From Rahnella aquatilis CIP 78.65 = ATCC 33071 (lineage in GTDB: Bacteria > Pseudomonadota > Gammaproteobacteria > Enterobacterales > Enterobacteriaceae), in assembly GCF_000241955.1 (NCBI RefSeq), contig NC_016818.1, positions 2,046,001 through 2,110,000 on the forward strand: a DNA stretch of 64,000 nucleotides, given 5' to 3'. A program made the translations under genes and the position numbers. This document shows, in pieces, positions 34,628 through 42,994 of this stretch; position 1 is the first letter of the stretch; each line of letters opens with the position of its first letter. The notes below the pieces were generated by a model. The model was not told the origin of the DNA. It saw only the letters and a program-made list of their open reading frames with translations, and searched no databases.

Positions 34628-34887
34628 TTGAAATAGATCCCGGAACATCAGCAACAGGGGCGTAGCCCGCGCCCTTGATCACCTTCCTCTCAGGCATGCA
34701 TTAGGCACTTCTATCAGTCATTCAGTAAACCCTCATGACTTAGATCAGAGCATGGCCAAATCCTCTGACATAGGTCAGTTCGCATATATAAACCTTCAAA
34801 AAATCTATTATCCGTCTGATTTATAAGAAAAACTTTACTTCCCCTCTCCGGTTGACTTGATTGATCTAAAAGATGAATTACTCGATG

Positions 34888-34903
34888 TTGCTCATGTGAG
34901 CAA
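34888..34903. promoter_or_regulatory. SorC-type operator candidate (perfect inverted repeat)
   Basis: TTGCTCA-TG-TGAGCAA has perfect 7-bp arms and a 2-bp centre. It is about 100 bases upstream of the paired sites at the PTS promoter, so looping between sites is conceivable. Confidence 0.65.
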
Positions 34904-34986
34904 TTATTTGCGTGCACTTATGCATTTATTTTGTGATCAGCTTATAACTTTTGCATGTTTTCTGTTTGCGCGGAAAATTGGCATGC

Positions 34987-35029
34987 TATAACTGCTCATG
35001 TGATCGATAACAATTGCTCTAATGAGCAA
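34987..35029 (+). promoter_or_regulatory. PTS operon promoter with two SorC-type operators
   Basis: -10-like TATAAC at 34987-34992 is overlapped by CTGCTCATGTGATCGA (34992-35007). It is followed 22 bases on (start to start) by the palindrome TTGCTCTAATGAGCAA (35014-35029). Both lie just upstream of the IIA start at 35047. Confidence 0.65.
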
Positions 35030-35046
35030 AAAGGCGAGGTGAAAAG

Positions 35047-35496
35047 GTGAGTACAGTCACTATTAATGTTGCAGATGGTGCAGCATTCAAAAATTACGAT
35101 GAGGTGCTGCAGCACATCCATGAAAAGCTGTATTCAGAAGGGATAGTGAAAAAGACCTATCTGGCAGCACTGCGTGAACGCGAAGCCCTGTATCCAACCG
35201 GTATTTTGCTTGATGGTTATTCTGTGGCGATCCCACATTGCGACAGCAACCAGGCCAACAGCCCGTCGATTTATATTATTCGCTTACCTGAACCGGTTCA
35301 GGTTGATCAGGCTGATGGCGACGATAAATTGTGGGTCAAACTCATTATCAATTTGGTCGTTACCGATCCGGCTAATCAGCTGCAACTGCTGAAGGCCCTT
35401 TTTAGTCATCTTCAAATGGAAGACTTTTATCAAAATTTACTTGAGCTTCCTTCCGAGAAAGCGCAGGCACTTTTTATTTCCACCGTCATGCAATAA
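35047..35496 (+). CDS. PTS IIA component, fructose/galactitol-type
   Basis: 149 residues starting at GTG 35047 behind AGGCGAGG. The phosphorylatable His is in YSVAIPHCDS (~Residue 64), the usual IIA fold of the Fru/Gat class. It accepts phosphate from HPr and passes it to the IIB encoded next. It starts the PTS operon. Confidence 0.9.
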   Translation: MSTVTINVADGAAFKNYDEVLQHIHEKLYSEGIVKKTYLAALREREALYPTGILLDGYSVAIPHCDSNQANSPSIYIIRLPEPVQVDQADGDDKLWVKLIINLVVTDPANQLQLLKALFSHLQMEDFYQNLLELPSEKAQALFISTVMQ

Positions 35497-35511
35497 GAGT
35501 TCAGGAGCATA

Positions 35512-35808
35512 ATGATGATTAATATCCTCGTAGCCTGCGGGAGCGGTGTCGCAACGTCAACTATCGCTGCTGATGAAGTGAAATCCGTGTGTACAGAATA
35601 TGGCATTACTCAGTTCAAAATAAATAAATGCAGCATGTCAGAACTTCCTTCTGAATTACAGAATGCTGATGTTGTGTTAACCACGAATAACTACAAAGGT
35701 GATATCGGAAAACCGCATATGAGTGTGGCCGGGTTTATCACCGGGATTAATGAAGCTGTGTTACGAAAAAAACTAGGGGATTTATTAACAGAGCTGGCTA
35801 AAAACTAA
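35512..35808 (+). CDS. PTS IIB component, galactitol-type
   Basis: 98 residues. The phosphocysteine lies in ILVACGSGVATSTIAAD (Cys ~9), and the fold and length fit galactitol IIB proteins. It takes phosphate from IIA and phosphorylates the sugar at the IIC. The start is ATG 35512 or the adjacent ATG. It is 15 bases after the IIA gene. Confidence 0.9.
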   Translation: MMINILVACGSGVATSTIAADEVKSVCTEYGITQFKINKCSMSELPSELQNADVVLTTNNYKGDIGKPHMSVAGFITGINEAVLRKKLGDLLTELAKN

Positions 35809-35832
35809 TAAGAAAACACAGGGGATGACAAG

Positions 35833-37086
35833 ATGGACATGTTAAAAAACATAATGCTAACGATAACAAGCATGGGGGCAACGGCAATCCTACCACTTGT
35901 CATCTTCATTTTGGGTTTGGTTTTCCGCATGAAAGTCGGTGCTGCCATTAAGTCTGGTATCACCGTGGGTATCGGTTTTATTGGTTTAGGTTTGGTTGTT
36001 AATCTGTTGAGTACATCCCTGCAACCGGCAATTGCCTACTATTCAAAACTGGGAAGCGGATTCACTGTGGCTGATATCGGATGGCCTGCGGTGGGAGCGG
36101 CCGCATGGGTGGCACCCTTTGCCGCTTTAGTTGTTCCAGTGGGTATTATTCTTAATTTGCTACTTGTTCGTCTTAAATTAACCAAAACGCTGAACGTTGA
36201 TATCTGGAATTATATGCACTTCCTGGTTCCCGGCGCGCTGGCCTATTTCGTGTTTGACAGCTTCTTTATCGGTTTTGGCGTGGCAGTCGCACTTAGCGTT
36301 ATCGCTCTGTTTATTGGCGATTTAATTGCTCCCCGTTGGCAGAAATATTATGGCCTGGAAGGGACGACCTGTACCACCATGATCCATATAGGCTGGACAT
36401 TACCTTTTGCACTGCTGGTCAATAAAATTATCGACCTGATCCCCGGCCTGAACAAGCTCGATGTTGATTTGGAGAGCGTACAGAAACGTCTGGGTGTGTT
36501 TGGTGAACCCGCTATCATCGGTGTCATTGTAGGTTGTCTGCTTGGACTGCTGACGAAACAGCCTGTGACCACTATTGTCCCGATGGCAATGGGGGTGGCT
36601 GCGGTAATGGTGCTCCTGCCTAAAGTGGTGGGTGTCCTGATGGAAGGACTGTCTCCAATTGGGAAAAGTGCCAAAGATATTATGCAAAAGCAGATGGGTA
36701 AAGACGCCGAACTGAACATCGGTATGGACTGTGCCCTGGCATTGGGCGACCCAGCGACCATCACCGTCACCGTTATCACCATTCCGTTGACCATGCTTTG
36801 CGCACTGATTTTACCGGGCATCATGATTTTCCCAATCGGCGTTCTGATGTCAATCATCTATATGACAACCATGACCGTAATGGCCAGCAACGGAAACGTC
36901 ATCCGCTCAATTATTTCAACCTTACTGTTCAGTATTGTCGTGATGTATTTAGGCGGGTATGTGGCTCCGGGTGCAACCCAATTCCTGCATGGCGCAGGCG
37001 TCGGCTTGCAGGGGCAGGGTACTGACTTTGTACTGACTGGCCCGTGGGAAGTATTGACGTATTGGTTGAGCACTGTATTCCATTGA
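35833..37086 (+). CDS. PTS IIC component, galactitol-type permease
   Basis: 417-residue inner-membrane permease with about ten hydrophobic segments and the conserved AAAWVAPFAALVVPVGIILN region of GatC/SgcC-type IIC proteins. It forms the sugar channel of the IIA-IIB-IIC system. The imported sugar is not known; the class transports hexitols, pentitols and related polyols. Confidence 0.9.
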   Translation: MDMLKNIMLTITSMGATAILPLVIFILGLVFRMKVGAAIKSGITVGIGFIGLGLVVNLLSTSLQPAIAYYSKLGSGFTVADIGWPAVGAAAWVAPFAALVVPVGIILNLLLVRLKLTKTLNVDIWNYMHFLVPGALAYFVFDSFFIGFGVAVALSVIALFIGDLIAPRWQKYYGLEGTTCTTMIHIGWTLPFALLVNKIIDLIPGLNKLDVDLESVQKRLGVFGEPAIIGVIVGCLLGLLTKQPVTTIVPMAMGVAAVMVLLPKVVGVLMEGLSPIGKSAKDIMQKQMGKDAELNIGMDCALALGDPATITVTVITIPLTMLCALILPGIMIFPIGVLMSIIYMTTMTVMASNGNVIRSIISTLLFSIVVMYLGGYVAPGATQFLHGAGVGLQGQGTDFVLTGPWEVLTYWLSTVFH

Positions 37087-37110
37087 TTTTAAAAATGAGG
37101 TTTGCTTACC

Positions 37111-37755
37111 ATGGCACAGATTTTACCATCAATTTTTGGCGCGAATATCTTAAGTCTGCAAGATGAGCTCCGCTTTTTAGAAGAAGAGAATACTGAAATA
37201 TTGCATGTTGATTTAATGGATGGAACCTTTGTAAATAATATTGCCTTTGGGCCGAATCAAATTGCTGCAATGAAAAAAGCCAGCAAAATGACTTTCGACG
37301 TACACATGATGCTGGCTAATCCTGAAAGACATATTGATGATGTTATCAATACCGGCGCAGAAATGATCTCAGTGCATTATGAATCAACGTCGCATGTGCA
37401 TTTTATTTTACAGAAAATAAAAAAGGCCGGGCGAAAAGCCGGTGTGGTCATCAATCCGGGTACGCCTGAAAGTGTTCTGGAATATTTGTTGGACGATATT
37501 GATTACATCCTGATTATGACCATTAACCCGGGGCAACCTGGGCAGACTTTCATCGAGAAAAGCCTCGAGAAAATTAAGAAAACCAAAGAAATGATTGCTG
37601 GCCGGCACATTCAAATTGAAGTCGACGGTGGCGTTAATCTGGAAATAGCGGAAAAAGTACAGGAGGCGGGTGCTGATTTAATTGTTGTCGGTGGCGCATT
37701 ATTTAATGACAACCCTAAAGCAAGCTATCAGGCCTTAAAGTCTGTCATGCATTAA
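37111..37755 (+). CDS. ribulose-phosphate 3-epimerase-family protein
   Basis: 214-residue TIM barrel. The RPE motifs are present: HVDLMDGTFVNN, FDVHMMLANPE, INPGTPE, MTINPGQPGQ and EVDGGVN, with the metal-binding His/Asp residues in these. Homologs include RPE, AlsE and SgcE; this one is probably specific for the phosphorylated sugar made by the PTS. ATG 37111 is the internal start after GAGG. Regulated with the operon. Confidence 0.88.
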   Translation: MAQILPSIFGANILSLQDELRFLEEENTEILHVDLMDGTFVNNIAFGPNQIAAMKKASKMTFDVHMMLANPERHIDDVINTGAEMISVHYESTSHVHFILQKIKKAGRKAGVVINPGTPESVLEYLLDDIDYILIMTINPGQPGQTFIEKSLEKIKKTKEMIAGRHIQIEVDGGVNLEIAEKVQEAGADLIVVGGALFNDNPKASYQALKSVMH

Positions 37756-37772
37756 GTATCCAACATACATTC

Positions 37773-37794
37773 ACGCGCTCTTAATTGAGCGCGT
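37773..37794 (+). terminator. intercistronic hairpin in the PTS operon
   Basis: Perfect stem ACGCGCTC / GAGCGCGT with loop TTAATT between the epimerase and SDR genes. There is no T-run; it may stabilise or attenuate the message. Confidence 0.45.
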
Positions 37795-37864
37795 AATCAT
37801 TATGTAGACCGCAGACGTGGGGGATTTCTCTCACGTTAAGTACAAAGATTCAGGAGAACAACCG

Positions 37865-38617
37865 ATGAGTCATTTTGAAGGTAAAGTTGCGCTAATTACC
37901 GGTGGTGCGCATGGGATTGGTAAAGGAATTGCAAAACAATTCGCCGAACGCGGTGCGCATACCGTCATTGTCGATTATAACGAGGCTAATGGCATCAAAA
38001 CTGCGCAAGAACTGACCTTTGGCAATGTTAAATCGCTCTTTGTCAAAACGGACGTCTCTGATCCGCAGGCACTGGCTGAAGTGCGCAGAAAAGTTATCGA
38101 AACTTATGGCCGTATCGACATTCTGGTTTTGAACGCAGGTGTCGCTTTTGCCAATAAAGTCAAAGACATTACTTTCGAAGAGTGGAACAAAACACTCTCA
38201 ATCAACCTGACGGGTTTATTCAATACGGTCAAAGCATTCTACGATGACTTCTTAACTAACCAGGGTTCAATCGTTTACATCTCCTCCGGTTCTGCGCTGT
38301 CAGGTACTGGCGGGGGGGTGAGCTATCCGGCCAGTAAAGCGGGGGGGGAAGGCCTTATTCGTGGTCTGGCAAAGGAGTTGGGTCCAAAAGGTGTTAACGT
38401 CAACGCTATCGCGCCGCGTCTTATCGACACCGGCGAAATGATGCGTGTTAATTACCCGACGCAGGCAGATTTAGACGCAGTACTGGAGAAAATTCCGGTC
38501 CGTCGTCTGGGTACAATCGATGATGTCGCAAACCTGGCCATCTTCCTTGCTGATAAGTCAAATTCTTACATCCAGGGACAGACGATCCTCATGGATGGTG
38601 GCCGTACAATTGCCTGA
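37865..38617 (+). CDS. SDR-family sugar/polyol-phosphate dehydrogenase candidate
   Basis: 250 residues. Glycine motif TGGAHGIGKGI at ~12-22, NAGVAF at ~88, the Ser in SSGSALSG, YPASK at ~158 and a DGGRTIA tail. Placed in the PTS operon, it probably oxidises a phosphorylated polyol to a keto sugar phosphate; this is inference from context. Start ATG 37865 follows AGGAG. Confidence 0.85.
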   Translation: MSHFEGKVALITGGAHGIGKGIAKQFAERGAHTVIVDYNEANGIKTAQELTFGNVKSLFVKTDVSDPQALAEVRRKVIETYGRIDILVLNAGVAFANKVKDITFEEWNKTLSINLTGLFNTVKAFYDDFLTNQGSIVYISSGSALSGTGGGVSYPASKAGGEGLIRGLAKELGPKGVNVNAIAPRLIDTGEMMRVNYPTQADLDAVLEKIPVRRLGTIDDVANLAIFLADKSNSYIQGQTILMDGGRTIA

Positions 38618-38632
38618 CCGGAGGAAAAAAAA

Positions 38633-39193
38633 ATGGGTGTTCAAGAAAATACTGTTAGTATTCTCAGGGAACTAGAACAAAACGCGCTCAATATCGACAA
38701 TGATCAGGCACAGCATTTTATCGGGAAGATCCGTAATGCGAAGCATATTTTCCTGCAAGGTGCAGGGCGCAGCGGTATTGCCATCCGCGCGTTCGCTAAC
38801 CGTTTATTGCATTTAGGCTTCTCGGTCAGCGTAGTCGGGGAAATTTCATCACCTCATACGAAAGCGGGTGATTTGTTAATTATTGGTTCAGGCAGTGGCG
38901 AAACAGGCAGTCTCAAGAGCCTGGCGCAGAAAGCCGTTGAGTGTGGTGTCGACGTGGCGCTGGTTACCATGAAGAAAGACTCTGCGATTGGTCAGTTGGC
39001 CAACTGCGTGCTGGTATTACCGGGAACGGTCAAAACTGAAAACGATCGCACACCGGGCCAGTTTTCGCAGCCAATGGGTTCCTCTTTCGAGCAACTCTGC
39101 TTTATCACCTATGATGCCATCGTGCTGGAACTCATGGAACAACTGCGTGAAACCAGTGAAACCATGTTCAAACGACACGCTGATTTTGAGTAA
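38633..39193 (+). CDS. SIS-domain isomerase, 6-phospho-3-hexuloisomerase-like
   Basis: 186 residues with a single SIS domain. The N-terminal IFLQGAGRSGIAIRAFANRL and the catalytic GSGSGETGSLKSLA and SSFEQL segments match 6-phospho-3-hexuloisomerase (HxlB/PHI), which converts 3-hexulose-6-phosphate to fructose-6-phosphate in RuMP-pathway organisms. No hexulose-6-phosphate synthase is present, so it probably serves the sugar pathway of this operon instead. It has a strong GGAGG site. Confidence 0.85.
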   Translation: MGVQENTVSILRELEQNALNIDNDQAQHFIGKIRNAKHIFLQGAGRSGIAIRAFANRLLHLGFSVSVVGEISSPHTKAGDLLIIGSGSGETGSLKSLAQKAVECGVDVALVTMKKDSAIGQLANCVLVLPGTVKTENDRTPGQFSQPMGSSFEQLCFITYDAIVLELMEQLRETSETMFKRHADFE

Positions 39194-39200
39194 TGACACT

Positions 39201-39222
39201 GAGCGCTTCGCCGGAAGCGCTC
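39201..39222 (+). terminator. terminator hairpin at the end of the PTS operon
   Basis: Stem GAGCGCTTC / GAAGCGCTC with a 4-base loop just after the last stop of the operon. The T-run is weak, but the position is right. Confidence 0.6.
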
Positions 39223-39356
39223 ATTCGCTTATAACATCGCATCATTAAAATTAACGTGCTGAATGTGTTGCCCTGCATTGTCTCTGCGCATACCCGAGAT
39301 GTAAAAGTCTGCCATTTTTTTGCCCTCTCGCCGCTGGCACGTTAATTAAACGCTGA

Positions 39357-39385
39357 AACAAAAACGGCCAGCTTAGCTGGCCGTT
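39357..39385 (-). terminator. intrinsic terminator of the ABC sugar operon
   Basis: On the - strand AACGGCCAGC pairs with GCTGGCCGTT, followed by TTTT. It lies 31 bases after the ATPase stop. Confidence 0.8.
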
Positions 39386-39415
39386 GGATGCGTTCTGTTC
39401 CGGGGATTGAGTGCC

Positions 39416-40927
39416 CTAAGCCTGGGCTTCAGCATGCTCCCATGCGGCTTTGCGAAGATCTGCGGGTTTAAGGTCGCGTGCAGGAATAATCACACCATCG
39501 CATTTACCCTGTCGGAACACCGTAATGGTATCTGCCACGTCCAGCAATTCCTCTTCCTCACTCGATACCACGATGACGCAGCAGCCTTTATCCGCCAGCT
39601 GATGGATGATGCGATAAATATCCGCTTTTGCCCCAATGTCGACGCCTTTGGTCGGCTCATCCAGCAATACCAGATTGGCGTTTTGCGCAATGACCCTGGC
39701 GAGCAGAACTTTTTGCTGATTGCCGCCGGAAAGCGATTTAATCGGTCCGCTCAGCGTTCCCAGCGTATTCATCTTGCTCAGCAACTCAGCGGCGGCCTGC
39801 CGCGCCGCGCTGTGACTGACAAATCCGCCAGAACGGAATTTTTTCAGAACCGGCAGCATGGCGTTGGCATAGCTCGACATCTGAGGAATGAAGCCATCTT
39901 TTTTACGTTCTTCTGTCAGGTAAGCAATCCCCTTATCAATGGCTTTTGCCGGTGAAGAAGGATGGTATTCTTTGTGACCCAGCCGGATGTCACCACCGGT
40001 AACGGTTTCCAACCCAAACAGCGTCTGGCACAAGCGCGTTCGCCCTGCGCCGGCCAGCCCGTATATACCCAAAATTTCCCCGCGATATGCCTCAAGGTTG
40101 ATGCCTTTCAGGCGATCAGTCTGCAGGTTGGTGACCGAGAGCCAGGGGTTGCCCATCGCGCCGCGTATCAGACTACGGCTGTTAGACGGCGCCTGATAGG
40201 CATTTGCATCGCCCACAATAGCGTCAATGATGGCGCTTTTGCTCAGCGTCTTTTTGCCTTCGTTGTAAATCACCCGGCCGCCGCACATGACGGTCGCTTC
40301 ATCACAAACACCCAACACTTCGTCTAATTTATGAGAGACCAGCACTACGCCAATCTGCTTTTCGCGTGCGATACGTTGTACTGCCTGCAGCAGTTCTTCT
40401 GCCTGCGCACCTTCCAGCGCGGTTGTCGGTTCATCGAGGAAAAGAAAACGGGCGTCACGATCAAGGTTAGAAACCACCTCCAGCATCTGCTTTTCAGGAT
40501 GTGACAAATTTTTGACCAGCGCGGTAGCGCTGAAACTCAGATGGTAATCATTCAGTACTTTCTCGGTATGCGCGATCATACTTGCATCATCTATAAAGCC
40601 ACTGCCTTTACGACATTCACGTCCGAGAAAAAGGTTTTGCCAGACGCTCATGCCGGGAATGAGACGGAGTTCCTGATACACACAAGCAATGCCTTTGTTG
40701 AGTGCATCCCGTGGCGAAGCAAGGTGCACCGGCGTTTCGCCGATCATCAGCTCTCCACTATCCTGCGTGTTAACGCCCGCCAGGATTTTCAGTAGCGTTG
40801 ATTTACCCGCTCCATTATGGCCAAAGAGGCCGTGGATCTCGCCAGGCTTTACGCTGAAATCCACACCGTGGAGAACCTGCACACCCGAAAAACCGATTTT
40901 GACCTGCTTCGCCACATAATTCATCAT
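39416..40927 (-). CDS. sugar ABC transporter ATPase, RbsA/MglA/XylG-type
   Basis: 503 residues with two ATPase domains. Domain 1: Walker A GHNGAGKST (~36-44), Walker B FLFLDEPTT. Domain 2: signature SLSGGNQQK and LVLLDEPTKG. This is the tandem form used by CUT2 importers for pentoses and similar sugars. It powers the permease 41969-42994. It is the last gene of the operon. Confidence 0.92.
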   Translation of the reverse strand: MMNYVAKQVKIGFSGVQVLHGVDFSVKPGEIHGLFGHNGAGKSTLLKILAGVNTQDSGELMIGETPVHLASPRDALNKGIACVYQELRLIPGMSVWQNLFLGRECRKGSGFIDDASMIAHTEKVLNDYHLSFSATALVKNLSHPEKQMLEVVSNLDRDARFLFLDEPTTALEGAQAEELLQAVQRIAREKQIGVVLVSHKLDEVLGVCDEATVMCGGRVIYNEGKKTLSKSAIIDAIVGDANAYQAPSNSRSLIRGAMGNPWLSVTNLQTDRLKGINLEAYRGEILGIYGLAGAGRTRLCQTLFGLETVTGGDIRLGHKEYHPSSPAKAIDKGIAYLTEERKKDGFIPQMSSYANAMLPVLKKFRSGGFVSHSAARQAAAELLSKMNTLGTLSGPIKSLSGGNQQKVLLARVIAQNANLVLLDEPTKGVDIGAKADIYRIIHQLADKGCCVIVVSSEEEELLDVADTITVFRQGKCDGVIIPARDLKPADLRKAAWEHAEAQA

Positions 40928-40946
40928 TCTTCGCCTTTCACTTAAG

Positions 40947-41927
40947 TCAGTATGCTGAACCCATTACCGATGCTGCGTTGTCTTTGGTGACCAGCAGCGG
41001 TGGGTTGTTGATCATGGCTGGAACCTGTTCACCGTTCAGACTCTTCCTGGCATTTTCAACCAGCAACTGAGCCAGTTTAACCGGCTCCTGAATCGCACCG
41101 GCTTTCAATATGCTGTTGTTCTGAACGGCTTTGACGCCTTCTTTATCCACAAACGCATACAGCTTCACTTTGTCACTGACACCCAGTTGCTGGATTGCCG
41201 CCAGTGACCCGAGCGCGGAAGGTTCGGTGTCTGAGTACACGACGTTAATTTCTGGCCTGCCCTGCAGCATTTCAGTGGTGACTTTCAGGGAGGTTGTTTC
41301 TTCTACTTTGCCATTGACCAGCGCGACGAACTTAATGTTTTTGTTGGATGCCACGGCTTCCCTGAAGCCTTCATCACGTGCATTTGCGGCAATGGAGGTT
41401 GGTTCTCCCACGATACCCACTGTCGCCGTGCCATTTTCACCAATGTCTTTCAACAACTGCTGGCCAATGAGCTTGCCGCCTTCACGCTGATCGGTCTGAA
41501 CACCTTGAACCAGCGTGACGTTTTGCTGCTTCATCCCCTCGGTATCCGGCAGGATGTTGATGGCAAACGCCGGAATTTTTGCCTGATTAAGCTGGTTTAT
41601 GATCGACACGCACGGGCCTGAGGAGACGCAGTTCACTGCGACAGCATCCACCTTCTGTTCAATGAAGTTCTGCACCTGCGAAAGTTGCTTGGCGTCGTCA
41701 TTATCAGCAATCGAAATTTTTACGTTCAGGCCCTGTGCCGCTGCATTGTCTTCAAAGCTTTTTTTCATGGCAACGTAATAAGGGTTGGTGAGGTTCGGCA
41801 GCGTAACGCCCAATGTTTTTTTGCCGGCACCCACGGTGCTTTCAGTACCCTCACGGTTACAGCCGGCGAGCATGCAGGACAGTGCGACTATCGCTGCACC
41901 TAAGGTGATTGTGGTACGGAGTTTCAT
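40947..41927 (-). CDS. sugar ABC transporter substrate-binding lipoprotein-like protein (RbsB family)
   Basis: 326 residues. A signal with a lipobox-like LAGC at ~23 is followed by a periplasmic-binding-protein type 1 fold (KTLGVTLPNLTNPYYVAMKKSF, VDAVAVNCVSSGP, EINVVYSDTEPSALG). It captures the sugar for the CUT2 importer. The Cys suggests possible lipid anchoring, unusual for enterobacterial RbsB proteins. Third gene of the operon. Confidence 0.9.
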   Translation of the reverse strand: MKLRTTITLGAAIVALSCMLAGCNREGTESTVGAGKKTLGVTLPNLTNPYYVAMKKSFEDNAAAQGLNVKISIADNDDAKQLSQVQNFIEQKVDAVAVNCVSSGPCVSIINQLNQAKIPAFAINILPDTEGMKQQNVTLVQGVQTDQREGGKLIGQQLLKDIGENGTATVGIVGEPTSIAANARDEGFREAVASNKNIKFVALVNGKVEETTSLKVTTEMLQGRPEINVVYSDTEPSALGSLAAIQQLGVSDKVKLYAFVDKEGVKAVQNNSILKAGAIQEPVKLAQLLVENARKSLNGEQVPAMINNPPLLVTKDNAASVMGSAY

Positions 41928-41968
41928 GTTTATCTCCTGGATATACGTAGGTCAGGGTTTAAGAAGCG

Positions 41969-42994
41969 TTATTGTTGTGTTTTGCGTGACTTCCTGACTT
42001 TAAGCCAGGGGATCACGATTTTTTTCGAGGTACGTAAGGTATCGAAAGTGACGCCGAACAGGATGATCAGGCCGATGACCAGCGGCTGCCAGTAGGCACT
42101 GACGTTCAGCACGTTCATCAGATTCGATATTGAGGCAATAAGCATGGCGCCAATCATCGCGCCGATAAGGCTGCCGGTGCCGCCAAACAGACTGACGCCA
42201 CCGACCACCGCACCCGCGATTGAGAAGAACAGTTCGTCACCACGGCCCGCCGTCGGATAGCCTGTCATCAGACGCGATCCATAAATCAGGCCGCCGCATG
42301 CCGCACAAAGTCCGGAAATTGCATACACCAACAGGGTGATGCGTGGAATGCTGATCCCCGATAAGCGTGCAGCATCTGCGTTACCGCCGACCGCATAGAT
42401 GTGAGTCCCGGTGATGGTGCGGCGCAGGAAGATGACACCAATAACAATGGCCAGCAGCAGCGCTATGACGGGGAACGGAATACCCAGCGGTTTTGACTGA
42501 CCGATGAGGCTGTAACCAATTTGCGTCACGCGTATCGATTCGGCGCCGGTGATAATTTGTGGTATGGATGCCGCAACCCCCATCATCGCAAAGGTGACAA
42601 TGAATGGCGGCACGCCAGTGCGTTCGATTATCAGACCATTTACCAGCCCACTCAGCGCACCCACCGCCAACACGATGGGTACGGCAAGCTGCCACGGAAT
42701 GCCAAATTTCTCCATCAGCAACGCCGCAACCACGCAGGTCATCGCCACGATGGAGCCGCAGGAGAGGTCGATACCCCCGGTCAGCAGGACAAAGGATTGT
42801 CCCAGGCAAAGGAAGCCGATGACCGCGCCGTTCAGAAGCAACACCATCATGTTCGAAACAGTCAGGAAGTTAGGCGTGGCGATAAACCCGCCCAGCATGA
42901 CCAGTAAGAAAACCACGGCGATGCCCGCTTCTGCAGGGACTTTGAGCGGCTGCTTAGGCGGTTTGATTTTGGCAGGGGTAGTTATTGAAATCAT
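41969..42994 (-). CDS. sugar ABC transporter permease, RbsC-type
   Basis: 341-residue inner-membrane protein with about ten hydrophobic segments and the conserved LAVGGNADAARLSGI-like coupling region (AVGGNADAARLSGISIPR). It forms the CUT2 channel. Its start overlaps the kinase stop by 4 bases, indicating translational coupling. Confidence 0.9.
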   Translation of the reverse strand: MISITTPAKIKPPKQPLKVPAEAGIAVVFLLVMLGGFIATPNFLTVSNMMVLLLNGAVIGFLCLGQSFVLLTGGIDLSCGSIVAMTCVVAALLMEKFGIPWQLAVPIVLAVGALSGLVNGLIIERTGVPPFIVTFAMMGVAASIPQIITGAESIRVTQIGYSLIGQSKPLGIPFPVIALLLAIVIGVIFLRRTITGTHIYAVGGNADAARLSGISIPRITLLVYAISGLCAACGGLIYGSRLMTGYPTAGRGDELFFSIAGAVVGGVSLFGGTGSLIGAMIGAMLIASISNLMNVLNVSAYWQPLVIGLIILFGVTFDTLRTSKKIVIPWLKVRKSRKTQQ

